Assembly (NCBI RefSeq): GCF_040361215.1
Contig: NZ_APND01000005.1
Location: forward strand, 272,207-336,206
Direction: 5' to 3'
Length of the DNA: 64,000 nt
Source: Salinisphaera dokdonensis
GTDB taxonomy: Bacteria; Pseudomonadota; Gammaproteobacteria; Nevskiales; Salinisphaeraceae
Below are positions 52,827 through 61,401 of this stretch, piece by piece. Each line of letters starts with the position of its first letter. Position 1 is the first letter of the stretch. A program made the translations under genes and the position numbers. The notes under the pieces were generated by a model. The model was given only the letters and a program-made list of their open reading frames with translations, did not search any database and had not been told where the DNA came from.

Positions 52827-52851
52827 CGTTTAAAGCGCTATGGCTTAAACG
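52827..52851. terminator. weak inverted repeat between convergent fbpC and piuC
   Basis: CGTTTAA (52827-52833) and TTAAACG (52845-52851) with an 11-base spacer, partly inside the piuC stop region. It could form a bidirectional hairpin, but the stem is short and AT-rich. Confidence 0.3.
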
Positions 52852-53525
52852 TCGGCCCAGCGCCGCAACAGGTTGTGATAAGTGCCGGTCAGGCTCACCA
52901 GCGACGGGTGCTCGGGGACCGACAGCGTGAGTTGCTGAATCGCCTGATCCATATCCCAGAGGATGCGTCGTTGGCCGTCGTCGCGAATCATGCTCTGGAT
53001 CCAGAAGAACGCGCCCATGCGCCGCCCGCGCGTGACTTCGGTGACGTGGTGCAGGCTACTCGCCGGATAGAGTACGAGATGGCCTGCCGGTAGTTTGACC
53101 TTCTGGGTGCCGAAGTTGTCCTCGATCACCAGTTCGCCGCCGTCATATTCCTCCGGCCCGGCAAAGAACAGCGTGGCCGACAGGTCGGTCCGGATCCGTG
53201 CCCCGCTCTGGCGATGCTGGCGGATCGAGTTGTCGATATGCGCGCCGAAGCGGTGACCCACGCCGTAGCGATTGAACAGCGGCGGAAATACGTGCTGCGG
53301 CAAGGCTGCCGCCATGAAGGTCGGGTGCGACGACAACGCCTGCATGATCGCGCCGCCCACCTCGCGGGCGGCGTCGCTTTCCTCGGGCACCTGTTCGTTG
53401 CTCTTGGCCCGCGCGGACTGGTGGCCGGAGGTGACGTTGCCGTCGACCCACTCGGCGGCATCCAGCCGCGCACGACACTGCGCCAGATGCTCGGGCGAGA
53501 GCACGTCGGGAATGGTGATCAGCAT
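52845..53525 (-). CDS. piuC: Fe2+/2-oxoglutarate-dependent dioxygenase, PKHD-type hydroxylase
   Basis: 226 residues. Double-stranded beta-helix with the iron triad in GAHIDNSI (HxD) and SSLHHVTEV (His), and the 2-oxoglutarate Arg in RGRRMGAFFW. The PiuC/YbiX group is typically encoded next to TonB-dependent siderophore receptors and is induced by iron limitation; the substrate is not known. It starts nine bases after the receptor gene on the same strand, so the two are one operon. Convergent with the Fbp operon. Confidence 0.93.
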   Translation of the reverse strand: MLITIPDVLSPEHLAQCRARLDAAEWVDGNVTSGHQSARAKSNEQVPEESDAAREVGGAIMQALSSHPTFMAAALPQHVFPPLFNRYGVGHRFGAHIDNSIRQHRQSGARIRTDLSATLFFAGPEEYDGGELVIEDNFGTQKVKLPAGHLVLYPASSLHHVTEVTRGRRMGAFFWIQSMIRDDGQRRILWDMDQAIQQLTLSVPEHPSLVSLTGTYHNLLRRWADV

Positions 53526-53534
53526 CGCGTGCGC

Positions 53535-55823
53535 CTATTCGAAGATGAAGTCCGCGGAGAGCAGCACCTGACGGCCCGGCCCCTGCGCCGCATAGTGCGA
53601 ACTGTACGCCTTGGTGTAGTACGTCTCATCGGTCAGATTGAGCACGTTAAGACGTAGCCGCGTCGAGGGTGAGACCTGCCAGGACGCATTGGCATCGAAG
53701 CGCCAGTAGTCCGGCACGCGCTTGGGCGGCTCGGATGACAGGCTGCCGAAGACCTCGTCGACATAGGTCGCGCCGCCACCCACGGCAACGTTCGACGTGA
53801 CCGCATAGTTGGTGAACAGGGTGAAACTGTGTTCCGGCACGTTCGGCAGCTGCTCGCCTTCGGCCACGTTCTCGAAGCCGCCTTCGGTAAGCTCGGAATC
53901 GAGATAGGAGTAACCACCGAAAACCTGCCACCTCGGGGTGATTCGCCCGGACAGGCCGAACTCGACGCCCTGCACCCGGGTTTCGCCGGCATAGGAATAC
54001 TCCTGATCGCCCGCGCCGGTCTGGATATACGCGTTGTCGCGTTTCAGATGGAACGCCGCGGCGGTGACCAGCAGCCGCTGGTCGAACAGCTCCCACTTGG
54101 TGCCGATCTCGAAACTGGTCGTCTCTTCGGGATCGAGATTGGTGTTATCCGGCGTAAAGCCGCGACGACCCACACCACCGGCGTCCGGCGCGTCGCTGTC
54201 ATTGCCGGCCAGCGGCGCCGGCGTGGTGCTGGTGCCATGCGAGAAATAGATCGAACCCGCCTCGACCGGTTTGTAGACCAGGCCGACCTGGTAGTTCACG
54301 AAGCTGTCGCTCGCATCGACATCACTGCCCGGTGCCGAGGGCGTATGCGCTTCGGTCTCGTAGTGGTCGAGACGCAGACCGGCGCTGACCAGCCAGTGCT
54401 CGTTGAGCTCCATCGTGTCGAAGCCGTAGATCGCGGCAACGTCGGTCTGGTAATGGGTCGGGTCGCCCGCGCGTTCGATGGTGCCCTGCCAGTCGTCGTA
54501 GGGCTCGGGATCGTAGAGGCTCGTGCAGTCGCCGTTGTCGCGCAGCAGCTGGCCGAACGTCAGACCGGTCGCCGGGTCCACGTCGGTACTGCTGCAGTCC
54601 GAGCCGAAGGCCGCGGCGGCGCTGGTCACGTTGTAGGAGTCCGAGCGGCGTTTCTCGCGGCTGAGCTCCAGACCCGTGGTGAAACTGTGCGCAAATCGGC
54701 CCGTGTTGAACTCGCCCGACAGATCGAGCTGGTTGGCGAAGGTTTCCGTCTCGCTCGCGCGTTGCTTCACCGAGCGATAGACGAAGCCATCCTCGACGTT
54801 GCCACGCGAATCATCCGGATTGGTCACGACGTAATCGTTGGTCGACTGCCCGACGCGGCTGACGTTGCGCAGCCGCAGACTGTCGTTGAGCTCGTGCTCG
54901 ACGATGACCGTGCCGATATCCGTCTTGGTCTCGCGGAAGTCGCGACTGAGCAGACCGTAGAAGTTGTCCGAGTCCACGCCCAACGTCTCGGTCACCGGCA
55001 GGCCAGTCGAGAGATCATAGGGAATGCTGTAGTCGGGCGTGCCCTTGTCGGTGAGGTGGTAGTAATCGAGCGTCACGCGCGTGGCCTCGCCGATGCCGAA
55101 GGCCAGCGACGGCGAAATGCCGTACTTGTCGTAGTCGACATCATCGCGCCCCGGCACGCCGCTGGACTCGGCCAGCACGCCGACACGAAAGCCGGCCTGT
55201 TCGCCGAGCTTCCAGTTCTGATCTACGGTGGCCCGGAACTTGTCTGCCGTGCCGACGGTGAAGCTGCCCTGGGTAAAGTCGGCGAACTTGGCCGTCTTGG
55301 ACACCAGGTTGATGCTACCGCCACCGGAGCCGCGACCGGCATAGACCGAATCGGCGCCCTTGACGACTTCCACCGCTTCCAGATCGAACACGTCGCGGCT
55401 CTGGTCGCCGATATCGCGCACGCCGTCGACGAACAGGTTGGATGTGGAGTTGAAACCGCGGATCACCGGCCGGTCGGCAATCGGCTGGCCGCCCTCGCCC
55501 GCGAGGAATGTAATGCCCGGGACCTGGCGCACCGCCTCCTCCAGCGACGTGGCACCGGAGTCACGCATCACTTCCTCGGTGATCACGGTCACCGACTGCG
55601 GCGTGTCCCGCAGCGGCGCCGTGTACTTGGGTGATTGCATCTCGCGGGCGCGATAGCTGCCGACTCGGTTGCCGTCGACCGCGATCGGCATGAGCTGCAG
55701 GATCGCGGACTCGGTCTGCGGCGTTTCCGGCTGCTCGGCGTCGTTGGCCTGTGCCCGCGCGAGATGCGGCACGGCATAGACGGAAAGAATAGCCGCCGTA
55801 ATGGCGGTGCGGCGAAATGTCAT
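53535..55823 (-). CDS. TonB-dependent siderophore receptor
   Basis: 762 residues, outer-membrane ferric-siderophore importer. Signal peptide about 1-24 (ending ARAQA). The plug domain begins near residue 55 (PLRDTPQSVTVITEEVM) and includes GFNSTSNLFVDGVRD and EVVKGADSVYAGRGSGGGSINL. A 22-strand-type barrel follows and ends with the terminal aromatic motif (VLLSADFIFE). The pattern RDTPQSVTVI with GRGSGGGSIN fits the catecholate receptors of the Fiu/PiuA group. The ATG at 55823 follows GGGGGG; an earlier in-frame ATG has no signal peptide. A palindromic Fur box lies upstream. Confidence 0.95.
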   Translation of the reverse strand: MTFRRTAITAAILSVYAVPHLARAQANDAEQPETPQTESAILQLMPIAVDGNRVGSYRAREMQSPKYTAPLRDTPQSVTVITEEVMRDSGATSLEEAVRQVPGITFLAGEGGQPIADRPVIRGFNSTSNLFVDGVRDIGDQSRDVFDLEAVEVVKGADSVYAGRGSGGGSINLVSKTAKFADFTQGSFTVGTADKFRATVDQNWKLGEQAGFRVGVLAESSGVPGRDDVDYDKYGISPSLAFGIGEATRVTLDYYHLTDKGTPDYSIPYDLSTGLPVTETLGVDSDNFYGLLSRDFRETKTDIGTVIVEHELNDSLRLRNVSRVGQSTNDYVVTNPDDSRGNVEDGFVYRSVKQRASETETFANQLDLSGEFNTGRFAHSFTTGLELSREKRRSDSYNVTSAAAAFGSDCSSTDVDPATGLTFGQLLRDNGDCTSLYDPEPYDDWQGTIERAGDPTHYQTDVAAIYGFDTMELNEHWLVSAGLRLDHYETEAHTPSAPGSDVDASDSFVNYQVGLVYKPVEAGSIYFSHGTSTTPAPLAGNDSDAPDAGGVGRRGFTPDNTNLDPEETTSFEIGTKWELFDQRLLVTAAAFHLKRDNAYIQTGAGDQEYSYAGETRVQGVEFGLSGRITPRWQVFGGYSYLDSELTEGGFENVAEGEQLPNVPEHSFTLFTNYAVTSNVAVGGGATYVDEVFGSLSSEPPKRVPDYWRFDANASWQVSPSTRLRLNVLNLTDETYYTKAYSSHYAAQGPGRQVLLSADFIFE

Positions 55824-56185
55824 GTGCCCCCCAATCGAAGCGATGTCGGATGAATCAGCCCGCTCAGGCCGCATCCAATCGCTGGGCTGGCGCTGCCAGC
55901 CGCGCTTCGTTCCCCTGAGTTATCCATTTGTTTTAGCGCCCGTCCGGACGTCCTAATGACAAACGGCCCTATCCGCAGTTGCGAATCATTCGCATCTTAT
56001 ATCGCAACAAGCACAGGAGCGCAAACCCGCCCTTGCGAACGACGAGCGCAGGCCATCGATCCACCAGGGTTTTCGCGGGCTATACGTTAGGTCGGATCGT
56101 GCGCAGGCTAAGCCCGGGGCGGCCAAACCCGCTTACGTTCCGCATGTGGGCATGGTCCGGACCAGGCGGCAGATACGCGCTCGCG
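55824..56185. other. 362-bp intergenic region upstream of the siderophore receptor
   Basis: Holds the receptor's promoter region with the Fur box at 55978-55996. The part from 56010 to 56185 shows no gene and no clear terminator for the MFS gene that ends at 56186. Confidence 0.6.
55978..55996 (-). promoter_or_regulatory. Fur box of the siderophore receptor-piuC operon
   Basis: The centre TGCGAATCATTCGCA (55980-55994) is a 15-base palindrome with perfect 7-base arms. On the minus strand the 19-mer reads GATGCGAATGATTCGCAAC, which fits the Fur consensus GATAATGATAATCATTATC in its AATGAT core and symmetry. About 155 bases before the start codon. Confidence 0.75.
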
Positions 56186-57436
56186 TCAGCGCGTTCGCCC
56201 TGTGTGCTCAGCTACGGCCGGTTCGTCTGCCGGGCCGAGCCGGGTCAGGCGCCAGCTCAAGACCGCGCCGGCGAGAATGATCGCGGAACTCAGGCCGAAG
56301 GTGAGACGGAATTCTTCGGTCGAGCCGATCAGCCAGCCTGCCGCCGCCGGCCCCAGGAGCTGGCCGGCTGCGAAGAAGACGGTCACATAGCTCACCGCCA
56401 GGGGCGCTTCGTGGGGCGTGACTCGCTCGGTCGATGCGGCCAGAGCGGACGTGAACATGCCGGTTACGCACACACCCAGAATCACGAAGTGCGCGACAAA
56501 CCCGGCCAGCGTCGGCCACAGCACGGGTATCACGGTGCTGACGAAGGCCATGCCCATCGCCAACGCCAGACTCTGGCCACGGCCCAGGCGATCCGAAACG
56601 CTGCCCCACAACGGTCCGAACACGATCCCCAGAAAACCCATGAACGAGGCCATGAAACCGGCAATTTTGGGGTCCACGCCCTCATCCAGCGCGAAGCTGA
56701 ACATGAAAATCGCCTGCACGATGTAGGTCATACCGATAATGCCGTAGACCATCCCAACCGTTATCACATAAGGATTGCGGAATACGGCACGACGTACAGC
56801 CTGGCGCCGCGCGGCGGCCGTCTCGCCGGCGGCCGCTGCCACATCGGGACGCGGCGGGTTATGCAGGAAAAGTACGGCGCCCACGAAGGCAAGCACGCCC
56901 ACGGCGCCGAACAACGCCCAGACCCAGCGCCAGCCGTCGTCGCCATAGGCTTGGCTGAGATAGGGCACGACCCACCCCGCGCTCATCATGCCGGTACCCA
57001 CACCGCTGTTCAGCAAGCCGATAACCAGCCCCCGCCGCTGTGGAAACCATGTCGCGATGAGCGAAATGAGCGGCGTATAGGCAAATGCCGTCCCAAAACC
57101 GAGCATCGTCATCAAGACCAGCAGCTGCCAGTAGGCGGTCGCCACGCTCAGCCCGGCGAAACCGACGATCACGAATATCAGCCCAAGCAGGATCGATATG
57201 CGCCCGCCCCGCCGCGAGGCCAGTGCCCCGGCCACCATCACCAGCGCGAGATAACCTAGCGCCGTTGCGGTACCGAGATTGCCGGCCTGCTCGTAGCTCA
57301 GACCGAGCGATTCGCGCATCGGCGGCAGGATAAGCCCGAAGGACAGACGCGCTAGTGCGACCGTGACCAGCGTCACCAGCACGCCACTGGCAATCGTGAG
57401 CACCGACGAGAGCTTCATCTTTGCCATCAGTGCCAT
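56186..57436 (-). CDS. MFS transporter (YbfB/YjiJ-like)
   Basis: 416 residues, about 12 membrane helices. The first helix carries the VALARLSFGLILPPMRESLG pattern common to YbfB/YjiJ-type members; loop motif GRISILLG after TM2, and SDRLGRGQSL in the central part. Substrate unknown. Several in-frame ATG codons occur (57436, 57427, 57418); the first, after GGGG, is used. Isolated: its neighbours are unrelated in role. Confidence 0.88.
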   Translation of the reverse strand: MALMAKMKLSSVLTIASGVLVTLVTVALARLSFGLILPPMRESLGLSYEQAGNLGTATALGYLALVMVAGALASRRGGRISILLGLIFVIVGFAGLSVATAYWQLLVLMTMLGFGTAFAYTPLISLIATWFPQRRGLVIGLLNSGVGTGMMSAGWVVPYLSQAYGDDGWRWVWALFGAVGVLAFVGAVLFLHNPPRPDVAAAAGETAAARRQAVRRAVFRNPYVITVGMVYGIIGMTYIVQAIFMFSFALDEGVDPKIAGFMASFMGFLGIVFGPLWGSVSDRLGRGQSLALAMGMAFVSTVIPVLWPTLAGFVAHFVILGVCVTGMFTSALAASTERVTPHEAPLAVSYVTVFFAAGQLLGPAAAGWLIGSTEEFRLTFGLSSAIILAGAVLSWRLTRLGPADEPAVAEHTGRTR

Positions 57437-57681
57437 GCCCCGCAACGGCCGGCGCGGTTTGCGCGCGACGCGCGAGCGGCATTCGTAACGATCATCACTA
57501 TCCTTGTATCTGCAACTACTATGATCTTATCCGGTTTGGCGCGGATGTGGGCGTATCCAATCGCGCGGCAATTCCGTGATCGCGCCCGACATCATGCAGT
57601 AGACACGAGCGTTTTAAGGCACGCTAGCGGATAAAGAACGCCCCGGCCGGATACCGGATCAACGCTAACCTAGGAAGCGCC

Positions 57682-58005
57682 ATGAGCCAGAACCTTGCCG
57701 ACACCACCGACGCCGAACTCGAAACCCTGCTTGCCAGCGCCGAAACCCCTGTCCTGGTCGAGTTTCATGTACCGAACTGCGCCTATTGCGCCCGTCTCGA
57801 ACCGCTGCTCGCCGACGCGGCACAGACCTACGCCGATCGCCTGACCATCGTTCGCATGGATGCCTCGACGAACAACACCCGGCCGCAATACGGCCTGGGT
57901 GGCACGCCCATGCTGGTGTTGTATGTCGATGGCGAGGAAAAGGTCACCAAGACCGGCGCCATGCGCGAACCGCAGCTGCGATCCTTCCTCAACGCCTACG
58001 TTTAG
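57682..58005 (+). CDS. thioredoxin-family protein with CAYC active site
   Basis: 107 residues, one thioredoxin fold without signal peptide, so cytoplasmic. Redox motif C33-A-Y-C36 in VPNCAYCARLEP replaces the usual CGPC; the cis-proline is Pro76 in GGTPML. Start ATG 57682 follows AGGAAG. Its stop codon TAG (58003-58005) coincides with the left end of an inserted repeat, so the original C-terminus may have been different. The partner and reductase are unknown. Confidence 0.9.
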   Translation: MSQNLADTTDAELETLLASAETPVLVEFHVPNCAYCARLEPLLADAAQTYADRLTIVRMDASTNNTRPQYGLGGTPMLVLYVDGEEKVTKTGAMREPQLRSFLNAYV

Positions 58006-58271
58006 GGCCTGTTGCTGTTTCACACGGCCCCGCGTTGCATCCCAAATCGCGTCAGACAAGGCGCAGGGCGCCGGCCTTGGCATTCCAAGGCCAAGTCCTG
58101 CAACGCCGGATGGCGTGATTTTGGGCCGCAACCCTCCGGGACGATGGCCATTTCCCCGCAGTACGGCGTTACAGCTCGCTCATGTAGCGCGGCTACACGA
58201 CGCACGCTGCGTATTGTCTTGCGAAAAAATGGCTTTCGGCGCGGTGTCGCGTGAAGCGGCAACAGGCCCTA
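58003..58271. mobile_element. MITE-like non-autonomous element with terminal inverted repeats
   Basis: Left end TAGGGCCTGTTGC (58003-58015) and right end GCAACAGGCCCTA (58259-58271) are perfect 13-bp inverted repeats. Similarity of the ends continues inward for about 30 bases (TTCAC and CCGCG blocks in both). Taking the outer TA as a duplicated target leaves a 265-bp core that begins GGGCC and ends GGCCC. TA duplication is known for IS630/Tc1-mariner and some IS5-group transposons. No transposase is encoded. Internally there is a perfect hairpin GGCCTTGG-CATT-CCAAGGCC (58073-58092). It supplies the stop codon of the thioredoxin-like gene. Confidence 0.8.
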
Positions 58272-58361
58272 GCGGGCAACACGTTTGTCGCGGTTGCGCA
58301 TGGCGGTATCCAGGCCGGATACTCGAGCATGCTGTTTCCACTGAATGCAACCGAGGTATTC

Positions 58362-58649
58362 ATGCTCAGGACCGTCACCCTCGCCGCGCTTGTCACCGGC
58401 AGTCTCGCGCTTACCGCCTGCGGCGGTTCGGACCATCCCAAGCATCCGCCCCAGGGCAAGCATGGCGCGGTGGTCATGCCGGCCGCGTCGCCGTCGATTC
58501 ACTTCAAGGTGAACGACGCCAACGGGAATACCATGGATTTGATGATCGAATGCGGCGCCGACACCTCGCTCAAGCAATGTGCCGAGGTCAATCAGAACAT
58601 CATCGACAAGGTGACCAAGATCCGCAGCGAGAACGCCAAGAAAAACTAG
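58362..58649 (+). CDS. small hypothetical lipoprotein
   Basis: 95 residues. Signal peptide with lipobox LTAC, lipidated Cys20, then GGSDHPKHPPQGKHG (His/Pro/Lys-rich spacer) and a short domain with two Cys (MIECGADTSLKQCAEV) that could form a disulfide. Start ATG 58362; the same frame extends back into the MITE-like repeat but without ribosome site or signal. Not recognised as a known family. Envelope location is the only secure inference. Confidence 0.8.
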   Translation: MLRTVTLAALVTGSLALTACGGSDHPKHPPQGKHGAVVMPAASPSIHFKVNDANGNTMDLMIECGADTSLKQCAEVNQNIIDKVTKIRSENAKKN

Positions 58650-58671
58650 CCGCGGCCGCAAGCCAAACCGC

Positions 58672-58713
58672 AAAAAAAAGGCCGGCGTCCACATTGGGCG
58701 CCGGCCTTCCTGT
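58672..58713. terminator. bidirectional rho-independent terminator
   Basis: 8-bp perfect stem GGCCGGCG / CGCCGGCC with an 11-base loop. On the minus strand eight T's follow, a strong terminator for the acyl-CoA ligase gene. On the plus strand TTCCTGTTT follows, serving the small lipoprotein gene. Confidence 0.9.
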
Positions 58714-58724
58714 TTGCGCGGCGC

Positions 58725-60431
58725 CTAGTTGCGTAGCGCCTTCTTGTCGACCTTGCCGACCGGCGTGAGCGGAATCTCGTCGATGACGTGGATCTGCTTG
58801 GGCACCTTGTAGGGCGCCAAGTGCTCGCGGCAGAAGGCCATGATCCGTTCCTTCACTTGATCCTGCGGCTGCGACTGGGCCTCCGCAGACAGCTGGACAT
58901 AGAGATTGACCTGGTCATTGCCGGCACGCTCCGCGTCGGGCTTGCCGATGACGGCCGACAGATCGATTTCATCCATCGCCTTGAGCGCGTTCTCCACCTC
59001 GACCGAGAACACCTTGTAGCCGCCGACGATCAGCATGTCCTTGCTGCGGTCGCAGATGGTGAAATAGCCATCCGCGTCACGCTTGGCGATGTCGCCGGTA
59101 TAGAAGAAGCGCTTGCCGTCGAAATCACGCAGTGCTTTCGCGGTTTCCTCGGGCAGGCCGAGATAACCGCCGAACACCTGCGGCCCGTTGGCGATCAGCT
59201 CGCCCGGCTCGTCGACCGGCATTTCCTCGTCGCCCGTTTCCGCATCGACGATGCGGATATCCGTGCCCGCCAACGCGACGCCGATGGTGCCCGGCTTGGC
59301 CTTGCCGAGCGGGTTCATGGTCAACAGAGGGCTGGTCTCGGTAAGGCCGTAGACCTCGCAGAACTTGCCCCGCCCGATGATGGCCTCGATCTTGGGAATC
59401 AGTTCCGCCGGCATCGGCCCGGCGCCGGACACTGCGATCTTGAGATTGGAATAATCGACCTTCGCGAACTCCGGCTCGCCGAGCAGCATCTGGTACAGCG
59501 TCGGCACGTTGCCGAAGAACGTCGGCGGGTGCGCCTGCATCGCCTTGCAGAACGACTTCAGATCGCGCGGATCGGGCACCACAATCAGCTTCGCCCGGTT
59601 ACGCAGGCCCATCAGGCACACGCCCAGCCCCGCGACATGGAAGTACGGAAAGACCGAAGCGAACGTCTCGGTGCCCACTTCGTAGTGCACCATCGCCTCG
59701 CTCTGCGCGGCGTTCGACTGCGTGTTGCGCAGCGTGAGTTCCGCGCCCTTAGGCTTGCCGGTGGTGCCGCCGGTGTACTGGATGAGCACGACGTCGTCCA
59801 TCGCCACTTCGCTGGACACGCGCGTGTCGTCCGCACCGTTGATGGCCGGCCAGAATTCGATGAGGTTGAGCTGCTGCGTGCTCGGCAGCTTGAATTTGGG
59901 CACCTTCTTGAGCAGGTGCGCCAGCGTCTTCTTCCAGCCCGGCAGGAAATCGATCGGCGAGCAGACGATCGCGGCCTTCAGGTTCGGCAGCTTGCCGTCG
60001 TTGGGGCCAAGCGCTGTTTCGTACAGGCGATCGAGCGTCACGAGGAAACGGATGCCCGCATCCTCCACCTGGTACTTAAGCTCTGGCGCGGTCAGCAACG
60101 GCGACACGCCCGAGGCGGCACAACCCAGTTTCGATGCCGCGACCAGCGCGATGACGTACTGCGGCGTGTTCGGCAAATGACAGCCGACGACGTCCCCGCG
60201 CCCCGCGCCGAGGTCCTTTAACAGATTCGCAAAGCGATTCGCCCAGCGATCCAGCTCGCCGTAGCTGATCGACACCCCGAGATACTCGAGACACGGCGCG
60301 TTGGGCGCGGTCTTGGCATGAGCTTCGATGGTCTGCGCCAGCGACTCGGCGTCGACTTCGGGCATGGGTGCTACGGCAGGTCGCGCGTTCGTCGACGCGC
60401 TGGATGCAAATTCATCCGGGTTGGTCGCCAT
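58725..60431 (-). CDS. AMP-dependent acyl-CoA synthetase (long-chain fatty-acid-CoA ligase type)
   Basis: 568 residues. Activates a carboxylic acid, probably a fatty acid, to its CoA thioester via an acyl-adenylate. ANL-family motifs: P-loop YTGGTTGKPKGAELT, YGLTETSP, the aspartate in FFYTGDIAKRD, hinge DRSKDMLIVGGYKVFSVEVE, and the C-terminal catalytic Lys in TPVGKVDKKAL. The ATG at 60431 has GGAGGAG upstream. Could support beta-oxidation together with fadI elsewhere in the window; chain-length specificity cannot be read. Confidence 0.93.
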   Translation of the reverse strand: MATNPDEFASSASTNARPAVAPMPEVDAESLAQTIEAHAKTAPNAPCLEYLGVSISYGELDRWANRFANLLKDLGAGRGDVVGCHLPNTPQYVIALVAASKLGCAASGVSPLLTAPELKYQVEDAGIRFLVTLDRLYETALGPNDGKLPNLKAAIVCSPIDFLPGWKKTLAHLLKKVPKFKLPSTQQLNLIEFWPAINGADDTRVSSEVAMDDVVLIQYTGGTTGKPKGAELTLRNTQSNAAQSEAMVHYEVGTETFASVFPYFHVAGLGVCLMGLRNRAKLIVVPDPRDLKSFCKAMQAHPPTFFGNVPTLYQMLLGEPEFAKVDYSNLKIAVSGAGPMPAELIPKIEAIIGRGKFCEVYGLTETSPLLTMNPLGKAKPGTIGVALAGTDIRIVDAETGDEEMPVDEPGELIANGPQVFGGYLGLPEETAKALRDFDGKRFFYTGDIAKRDADGYFTICDRSKDMLIVGGYKVFSVEVENALKAMDEIDLSAVIGKPDAERAGNDQVNLYVQLSAEAQSQPQDQVKERIMAFCREHLAPYKVPKQIHVIDEIPLTPVGKVDKKALRN

Positions 60432-60749
60432 GACTCCTCCTCCAGAGTGTGGGCTTGTTGTAATTATCTCGTGGCGGATGATTTATATGTATAAGTCACG
60501 TTTATCGTAACTATTCGAAACCGCCTTTCGTTTCGAGTTTTGGCTGTACGGCGGCCTACGTCAAGCATCTATTTGCACACGGCTTTCAGCGACCTGCCGA
60601 GCGCACGCCAGCGGATCAAGCGGCTGTATAGCTAAAACGGGATGACGTGTCGAAAAGCGACCAGCGAACCCACCCATCCCGAAAACCGTTGCGGGCTTCT
60701 CGCCGGGATCGATTCGGCGGCCGGCATGGTATGCCGACAAACGCAATAT
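60432..60749. other. 318-bp intergenic region, acyl-CoA ligase promoter
   Basis: Contains the ligase promoter at 60482-60510 near its left end. The rest, up to the GFA gene, shows no gene, repeat or RNA that I recognise. Confidence 0.55.
60482..60510 (-). promoter_or_regulatory. candidate sigma70 promoter of the acyl-CoA ligase gene
   Basis: Minus strand TTACGA, 17-base spacer, TATAAA, about 50 bases before the start codon, in a locally AT-rich stretch. Confidence 0.5.
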
Positions 60750-61166
60750 CTAGTCGTCGCCGAAGGGCGGCAACTCGAGATAACGCGGGAGCGTGTCCGC
60801 AAACTCGGCCCAGGCGAGATGGCGGGAATGCCAATAGTGAAGCTGCGGGTGGATGGCGTCCGGGTCGTCCAGACTGCCGATCGAAATATCGATCAGCTCC
60901 GGCAAAAAGCTCGCCGTAAAACTGATCTGCGTACCGCAATCGGCACAGAAGCCGCGCTGCGCTTCATCGGAGGAGGAAAACTCACGGAGCGGCTGGCCCG
61001 AGAACACCACCTGCGATTGCGCGCACAAGGCCCATGCCACGGCCGGCGCCGAATGTGCCCGGCGGCACATGCTGCAATGGCATATGGCCGTCATCATCGG
61101 CTCGCCCGTTACGCGGTAACGAACTGCGCCGCACTGACAGCCGCCTTCGAACTCTTCACCTGCCAT
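60750..61166 (-). CDS. GFA family protein (glutathione-dependent formaldehyde-activating-like, zinc-binding)
   Basis: 138 residues. The zinc ligands of the family are all present: GGCQCGAVRY, CHCSMCRRAH and GFCADCGTQI. Named after the formaldehyde-activating enzyme Gfa, but most members have no proven activity; they are small zinc-fold proteins possibly acting on glutathione adducts. The ATG at 61166 lies just after GGGGAG; a GTG two codons upstream is an alternative start. Confidence 0.92.
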   Translation of the reverse strand: MAGEEFEGGCQCGAVRYRVTGEPMMTAICHCSMCRRAHSAPAVAWALCAQSQVVFSGQPLREFSSSDEAQRGFCADCGTQISFTASFLPELIDISIGSLDDPDAIHPQLHYWHSRHLAWAEFADTLPRYLELPPFGDD

Positions 61167-61326
61167 CGCCACTCCCCTCTAGACCAGAAGACCGACACAG
61201 GCACCGCCAGCACACCGGACTACGCACGCCCGAATATGGCGCGTGCGCAGTCCGAGCATGCCGCAGCAGGCCCGGGAATCGTCGGCACTCATCGTCCGCC
61301 GACGCCCCAGGCTTTGACGTACGTCG

Positions 61327-61401
61327 CTACATGACGCCCAGGAAGGAAAGCACTGCAACGACCACGACCACGAGGCCGATCAGATAGATGATGTTGCGCA
61401 T
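61327..61401 (-). CDS. 24-residue hydrophobic microprotein, copy 1
   Basis: A tiny open frame of 24 codons plus TAG with a GGAG ribosome site nine bases before its ATG. The product is a short basic/polar N-terminus (MRN) followed by one membrane helix, core YLIGLVVVVVAVLSFLGV. The same plan, length and core recur at 63694-63768 on the same strand, with 17 of 24 identical residues. Conservation between two distant loci, with different codons in places, argues that both are translated. A single-span inner-membrane microprotein is expected. No known family recognised. Confidence 0.7.
   Translation of the reverse strand: MRNIIYLIGLVVVVVAVLSFLGVM

Noticed and set aside
58251..58361. Extended N-terminus of the small lipoprotein starting in the repeat element
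   Set aside because: It would place the lipoprotein signal 37 residues inside the protein; the ATG at 58362 gives a proper signal peptide.
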